A stretch of DNA of 64,000 nucleotides from Antrodiella citrinella (lineage: Eukaryota > Basidiomycota > Agaricomycetes > Polyporales > Steccherinaceae): the NCBI GenBank assembly GCA_004802725.1, contig SGPM01000090.1:1-64000 (forward strand). The letters are read 5' to 3'. Each line of letters opens with the position of its first letter. Positions within the stretch are counted from its first letter, which is position 1. A program made the position numbers and the translations under genes. The notes below the pieces were generated by a model that was not told the origin of the DNA, ran no database searches, and saw nothing but the letters and a program-made list of their open reading frames with translations. Below, in pieces: positions 58,903 through 64,000 of this stretch.

Positions 58903-60827
58903 TCACTGAACCCCAAGACCCCATCCAATGAATGCGAAAGTGACGGGCATGACACCGGTAGCAATGACTGCAATGCCACAGTACACGAAGACCTTCGTTA
59001 GGACTGATCACACGAAAGGTCATTTACGTTTCGATAGTGGAAGGATAGTGAAACGTACCATCGGCATCGTAATGCTTGACAATATCTGCCTCCTTTCCAC
59101 CCAGCTCCTCCATGTTGATACCCAACCCATCCGCATAGCTCAATCCCTTCCCAAGCTTCCCACCTTTCCTAAGCTTAATCTGCCTTCCCTGCCCGTGTGC
59201 CCNCTCCTTGCTATGCGCCGTGCTAGCGCCAATGCCGTCTGCTTCAAATTCTCCAGGTAAATCAATGACTGATGGGATAGCGCGAAGTCCGCGCTCGGCA
59301 TACATGTTCTTGTAATCTGTAGCGGGGGTGTAGTAACGACGGTGTGGGAGGGAGAAGGCAAGTGCGAGGAAACGGAAGATGGGAGGAAGGATGCGGTGGA
59401 GAAGGAACTTGGCAAAGATACGCCACGCGAAGATGGCCAACACACCGCAAATCATCTTGAGGGCAGCAAGGCTCCACCATGTGGACATCTCGGCCCACAT
59501 ACCGATGGGGTGTCCGGGCATGATGAGGGTCAAGTGCTTTGCATCGAGTGGGTAGCGTGCCATGGCCCAACGAGTGAGATAATCACCCATGGCGACCGAG
59601 ATGAAAGCAATGGCATCCTCGAAGCAGGGACAATCGTCCACGGGTACAGGATGACGATGGACAAGAAGTATGCAGAGAGGAACGATAGTCGCAGGCACTA
59701 GAATACACTGTTGGCTTTTGAATACTATAGGATATTGAAATAACGCACCAATCCACCCAGACCGTATTACCCATGCATTGATCATCGGGCCTACGAAATG
59801 TTGCATGGCCCAGATAGCAGTCCCGAGGAGGGCACCGACGACACAATCTGTGAAGGAATGCATTCCGGTGTAAAGACGCCCATAAACAATCGAGAAAACG
59901 TAGAAGCCCAAAAGACAAGTCGCCATAACAAACCAGCCTGTAGACAGCCCGGTCTCGACAGGAACCAGGAGGTCTTCAGGAATACCGGCAAGCGTCGAGT
60001 TGCCCGCAGAAGCAGGTGTGATTTTGGGAGACACCGGCGTGGTATAGAGTGTGTAGACAGCCGCGAACAATTGCAGAGCGATCGATATGCTGTTCGTGGA
60101 ATGTGTGGAAGGGAAGCCATACTCCAGATGATGGTCGCCGATAGCTATGAAGAAACAATGACTACAGATACTTGTTAGGAGAAGAAAAAGTACGTACTGA
60201 GTCGGGTAACAGGCGGAGCATAGGGTCTAGGGGCACAGATCAAATCCTTGATGAAAGAACTGGCGTAAACACCGATGGCCAGAACGACTAGCAGGCTATC
60301 ACACAACCACAAATGAGATCACAAATAGCGTAGCAGAAGAAATGAACTCACCCTGAGCCGAATTCACCATATCCAAAAAAGAAGAATGCAGGAAGCACGG
60401 TCATGAAAAAAGTATGGGTTCCAAGGGAGGATGTGTATACGAAATACGCATCGAGGAACGGCGTACGGATGAATTCCTGCAGTAACATATAGTCATTGCT
60501 TTAATATTCCATAGCTCAATGTAATGCTGTATGGCGTACCTGCATCCTACCAATGACTTTGGACTCCCATGCCACAGTCCGGACGATGCGCCTCCTGATC
60601 GCCGCCCGCCAGAAGTTCAACGTCCTCGAGTAAACCTCCTCCGGGAGAAGGCCCACACCGCGGAAAACGCCATCGATGTCGCCCTCCTGGACGCTCTGAG
60701 TGTCGCTCTGATCGCCCTTCTCGTCGTAATCCGTAGAGGGTACAGATTGCAGCTGTGGGGCCTCGTACACTGCTGGCTCCGGCGTGGAACTTCGGGAGCC
60801 CGTGAAGAATTTTGTGTTCGTCGTCAT
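58903..60827 (-). CDS. LCB3: sphingosine-1-phosphate phosphatase, PAP2 superfamily
   Basis: LCB3/YSR2-type enzymes dephosphorylate long-chain base phosphates in the endoplasmic reticulum. The product starts MTTNTKFFTGSRSSTPEPAV. Joined exons give FIRTPFLDAYFVYTSSLGTH, TVLPAFFFFGYGEFGSG and KDLICAPRPYAPP (PAP2 motif 1, Lys...Arg-Pro). Next are EYGFPSTHSTNSISIALQLF (motif 2, P-S-T-H) and YGRLYTGMHSFTDCVVG (motif 3, Arg...His...Asp). Six or more hydrophobic helices are seen. The last splice joins YDAD to VLTKVFVYCGIAVIATGV and the frame ends GWGLGVQ at 58903-58905. One ambiguous base (N at 59203) gives one unknown residue in a Lys/Gly-rich loop. Named by homology to yeast LCB3; the catalytic triad is complete. 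Confidence 0.9.
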
Positions 60828-61994
60828 ATCGGTCGTTAAAAAAGGGGAGTTACATGCAATTCAGAGCAGCCCTGGAGGCGAGGAGGAAGGGGGTAGACGC
60901 AGGATGTGGAGAAGGTGGGAGATACTTGGGGGGGGGGAATGGGAAGGAAAGCCAACTGGGAATTTCAAACAGCCGTTCCCTCTCAGCGCCCATTACTTGA
61001 GTCTGATACATCAAGACAAACAGATGCGCTCGTCATGCGGCCGCACTCATATCTGATATAATGTCGAGACATTGGGCGAGTAACGAGAGCGGAGCTCATC
61101 TTGGGAGACCTCACACTGAGGCTGAGGCCTGAGGCTCACAGCAGAAACAGATGACAGAACACAGGATCATCTTGGATCATCACGCGAGATCATGTATGGG
61201 TCACCGCTATTCGCGATGGGAGTACAATACATAACACGAATCACGATATGCGATGCCCAGATAGAAGAGCGAGACAATCCCAGATGGAAAACGGACGAGC
61301 AGCGAATGAACTGTGCGCACTAAACGGAGGAGAGTCAGTGATGAGGACGCAGCAATATCGACAACACAAAAGCCTCAGTCAACATGAATTTATCCTTCAC
61401 GAATATCGGACATATGCTTGTATAAAATTTTGGCATCATAGGCGGATGAAAGGGTACTAGCAAAAAACATAAAAAACAGTGACTGACCTCGAGCCCAAGA
61501 GCAACCGACGACAAACGTTTGTATCCTGCAATATATCATCATTCAGCGTGCTAAAGCAAAGACGGAAGTCGATGGGCGATTCTTCAGGGGGTGGTGTATG
61601 CTAGCAAAGGGCCCACAGGTATGGTCGCCCGCTAGATATATCGTCACAAGAAGGGGCGGCCTGGAGTCGGCACGGGATCGAGCACAAGATACTTACCTAC
61701 CGTCAACGAGTGCATGCCTGACAAGAGAGGGATAATCAGCAAATCATTCACAAAAAAACTGTGAAGGAAAAGAAAAAGCTCCGTTGGTGATGCATGTTAA
61801 TGAGTAAGGCTCAGGTGTTCGCCACTCGGTGTGTTATGGAAAATAAACTATCTTCATCGCTACGAACAGACACGAAATGAAGCTCACCATGATGAAGGAC
61901 AACGACGTCGATGTCGACTAAAACCTTGCCAAGAACCGAGAGTGTTGAAAAGGAAAATAGTTAGGCTGAAGAGAGCGCGTGCGCCGCGCGACGC
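60828..61994. other. upstream region of the S1P phosphatase, with exon-like pieces on the minus strand
   Basis: About 1.2 kb. On the minus strand, splice-like signals occur: an ATG at 61890 immediately followed by GTGAGC, AG at 61723 before a 17-21-nt piece, and AG at 61535. These could form a spliced 5' leader of the phosphatase gene or a non-coding RNA. A G10 run is present at 60928-60937. No protein longer than a few residues is supported. Confidence 0.3.
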
Positions 61995-62004
61995 TATATA
62001 AAAG
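61995..62004. promoter_or_regulatory. bidirectional TATA element
   Basis: TATATAAAAG on the plus strand; its TATATA core is palindromic and so can serve both strands. On each side an ATG is followed at once by an intron donor: ATG|GTGAGT at 62146-62148 (plus) and ATG|GTGAGC at 61888-61890 (minus). Identified by sequence only. Confidence 0.4.
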
Positions 62005-62029
62005 GCGGAGTTTGGGCGGCGTTAATATC

Positions 62030-62400
62030 GGAGCTGGCTGAGCTGTACAGTCTCGCGTATAAAGCCTCACAAATTTTGATCTGTTCTTCCTCGTCGTGTC
62101 CATTTCCTCGTTGGCTCTGGCGTTGACTGGTGTCTTTTGACTCTTATGGTGAGTTTCCGTCGTCTTTGTCTCTGCACACGAAGTCATCCTTCGTTTTGTG
62201 ATGAACAATCAGTTCTGCTTCCGAAAGAGAGAGCAATCTCCTTGTGGACAACAACTTTATACCAAAAAAAACTCTTTCTGACCTCTTCTCTATGCTCGCA
62301 CTTCATTGTACTTGCGCTGACTTCAATCCTCTGTAGGCTAGCTGTGTTGTATGCTGGTTGGGATACGTCTAACTTCGTGGGATCGGTGGATTAGTGTAAG
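62030..62400 (+). ncRNA. possible spliced short transcript, plus strand
   Basis: Downstream of the TATA element a leader ends ATG|GTGAGT at 62148. A good acceptor (tctgtag) lies near 62337, after which the frame encodes only about a dozen residues before a stop. The transcript is therefore either non-coding or codes for a very small peptide. The intron contains GTGATGA and CTGA matching snoRNA C and D boxes, but the ends do not pair, so a snoRNA is not called. Confidence 0.2.
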
Positions 62401-62773
62401 GTGTGTACGCTCTTCCATGTATGTGTCGATAGGACGAAAACAAGTTCATCCATTCTTTGAATGTCCCGTCAGGCATCTTGTGCCTTCCCGCTCTCGCTTG
62501 CGAGGGTCGGCTCGTTGACGTCGTCTTGATGTCTTCAGGCTGGGAGGGTATGAGAACAGCGTGGCGGGAAATTTGAAAACATCGGCTTCTCTGATCCTAT
62601 GTGATTTTCTTTCGCGCCAGACGTTTCACTGACCTCACTTCTTCAGATGTTCACTTCATATGTATCGTTACTGTACCGCAATCAATACGATTTTATTGGA
62701 TTTCTACAATATGACTGCGATGGTGTGAAGATAGCTCTGGGTATCTGAAGACTGAGGGAGAAAGACGAATGAA
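62401..62773. other. spacer before the right-edge gene
   Basis: About 370 nt between the possible plus-strand transcript and the stop codon of the minus-strand gene at the right edge. No frame or motif was supported; it probably holds the 3' ends of both. Confidence 0.35.
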
Positions 62774-64000
62774 TCATATCAAGACCGCTGGTTTATACGA
62801 CACCACCACCCTCCACTTATTCTCAGTCGCGTCCAAGAAGTCCATCCTCTGCTCTCTTCTATCGCTCCGTTCCGCCCTCCGCTTACGCCTATCCGCTCTT
62901 CGCTCCCTCCGCTTCCCACTCCTTTCGGGGTGACTGTCATCTGATGAGAAGTCATCGTCTGAGACGTTCCCGCCTCGACTATGCACTACACCCTTCTCGT
63001 GGCTCCCCTGTCTGTGCGGCATCATATCGGGAGGTAGACCTTGATGTGGTCCGGAATAGCAGAACCGCCCACGGGCAAGGACGACGTCTACCTGTCTAGG
63101 ATGGAAGAAATGCTGGTGAAAAAGATCGTCGGTATCGCTATGTTTCTCCCGTGAACGAATTGCTCTCACCTGATTCCAGGTGTCGAAGACCTGAGCGAGC
63201 GGTCCGCGCCTCTTGCTCTTTACATGTGCTTCGATACCCATGTTCACCAAACGACCGAGGCCTGTGCAACGCGATCCATAAGCCCTCGCGCCGCATATCA
63301 TTACATGAACGCCACGTACCAAATGACACCGCTAAATGCGCCGCTGTCGGTGCGACGATTGGGAGGCTCGTGAAGTCGATTCCACCAGTAGCAGCGACGC
63401 CTTTGACAGCACTCAGGAACCACAACCAGTCTTGCTCACAGATATCATGCGTCGCAAACGGGTGCGGGTTTACGATCGACTGTGGTGGCTCGCGCGGGAA
63501 TCCTTTCTTCAGGTCGTTATCCGCGGTGAAGAGCACGGTCGATGGGAAGGAGGGGTAGGTCAGGTCTCGGGGCGGTGTGCGGAGGAAAGACGGAGGAGGC
63601 GTGACTTGACCTGATTTTAACCCAGAGCCACTGCTGGTGGGCGCGATGGACGCGGCGGAGGATGTGGTGAACTCGTTGGTGCCGCGAGATGTGGCGAAGG
63701 AGCTGGCCCTGTTCAGGTCGGTGGCCCCGGAATGCGAAGCCACACTGGGGTCCGAGTATGAAGTGTGGGTGAACGACGAGGATGCGAAGGAGCCGCTCCT
63801 GTTCAGGTCGGTAGCCGTGGGCTGTAGAACCACACTCGGGTTCGAGAACGAAGAGTGGGGGAACGGCACGATAGTCCCCGCTGGCGTGACCGGGGTAGTC
63901 GAATGCGAGTACGTATCGCTGACAGAATTCAAAGTTGCACTTCGGTTGGGTTTCTCCGGAAGTGCAAGCGGGGCTGGTAGACGTGCATCAGGTGGTGGTT
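62774..64000 (-). CDS. basidiomycete-specific protein with conserved WN-x-FFHPR motif, 5' end outside window
   Basis: The frame is open from the right edge, so the N-terminus lies outside. The visible part begins with a Ser/Thr/Pro-rich low-complexity region containing two imperfect copies of a repeat: SYSDPSVASHSGATDLNRAS and a similar SNPSVVLQPTATDLNRSG. Then comes a region with HDICEQDWLWFLSAVKGVAA. Splicing over two GT-AG introns joins AHLAVSFG to LGRLVNMGIEAHVKSKRRG and TWNQ to HFFHPRQVDVVLARGRFCYSGPH. This WN-x-FFHPR...D-VVLARG...SGP block is recalled as typical of an agaricomycete family of unknown function. The C-terminus is highly basic (RREQR-type runs from 62830 to 62910) and ends at 62774. 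No function is proposed. Confidence 0.6.

Noticed and set aside
59203..59203. Ambiguous base N in the S1P phosphatase coding region
   Set aside because: An assembly uncertainty only; the frame is intact on both sides.
62195..62285. Possible C/D box snoRNA (GTGATGA and CTGA) in the plus-strand intron
   Set aside because: The flanking sequences do not form a terminal stem and no C'/D' boxes are clear.
1..64000. CRISPR arrays, integrases, prophage, rRNA, intact transposons
   Set aside because: Looked for spaced direct repeats, terminal repeats and characteristic protein motifs on both strands and found none; the window is eukaryotic nuclear DNA.

Overview
The window reads as nuclear DNA of a mushroom-forming basidiomycete (Agaricomycetes). 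Genes are dense and lie on both strands. They are cut by many short introns, mostly 48-70 nt with GT-AG ends, and several protein families seen here (DUF6533 membrane proteins, F-box proteins, a basidiomycete-type WN-x-FFHPR protein) are expanded in that class. The genus cannot be set from the sequence. There is no rRNA, CRISPR array or intact transposon.

Left part (1-26 kb): a seven-exon membrane-protein gene; a secreted SurE-like phosphatase; a stand-alone BBC1/AIM3-type cysteine-protease-fold protein; a KHDC4-like KH-domain splicing factor; divergently from it a mitochondrial DEAD-box helicase (MSS116 type); CTP synthase on the minus strand; EPL1, a scaffold of the NuA4 histone acetyltransferase; an RBR-type ubiquitin ligase on the minus strand; and LYS2, the alpha-aminoadipate reductase of fungal lysine synthesis. 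These are mostly conserved housekeeping genes. KHDC4/MSS116, CTP synthase/EPL1 and RBR/LYS2 are divergent pairs sharing short upstream regions.

Middle (26-45 kb): two tandem DUF6533 membrane-protein paralogs, an ACSF2-like acyl-CoA synthetase, a truncated F-box fragment followed by an inverted F-box gene that carries a frameshift, a zinc-dependent polyol dehydrogenase and an RTA1-like seven-helix protein. This stretch has longer gene-poor gaps.

Right part (45-64 kb): an unrecognised cytosolic protein, a glyoxylate/hydroxypyruvate reductase, a broken aldo-keto reductase, a RUS (DUF647) family membrane protein, a cytochrome P450, an F-box protein, a sphingosine-1-phosphate phosphatase of the PAP2 family, a bidirectional TATA promoter, and a basidiomycete-specific protein that runs off the right edge.

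No new defence or mobile system was found. The most interesting signals are in splicing. The acyl-CoA synthetase gene needs both an AT-AC intron and a 10-nt microexon to rebuild its conserved ANL-family motifs. The P450 gene carries an exact tandem duplication of a whole 52-nt intron. The MSS116 gene has its RGG-rich tail displaced by one base at a G-run. Exon boundaries given here were read by eye from splice signals and reading-frame continuity; none has transcript support.
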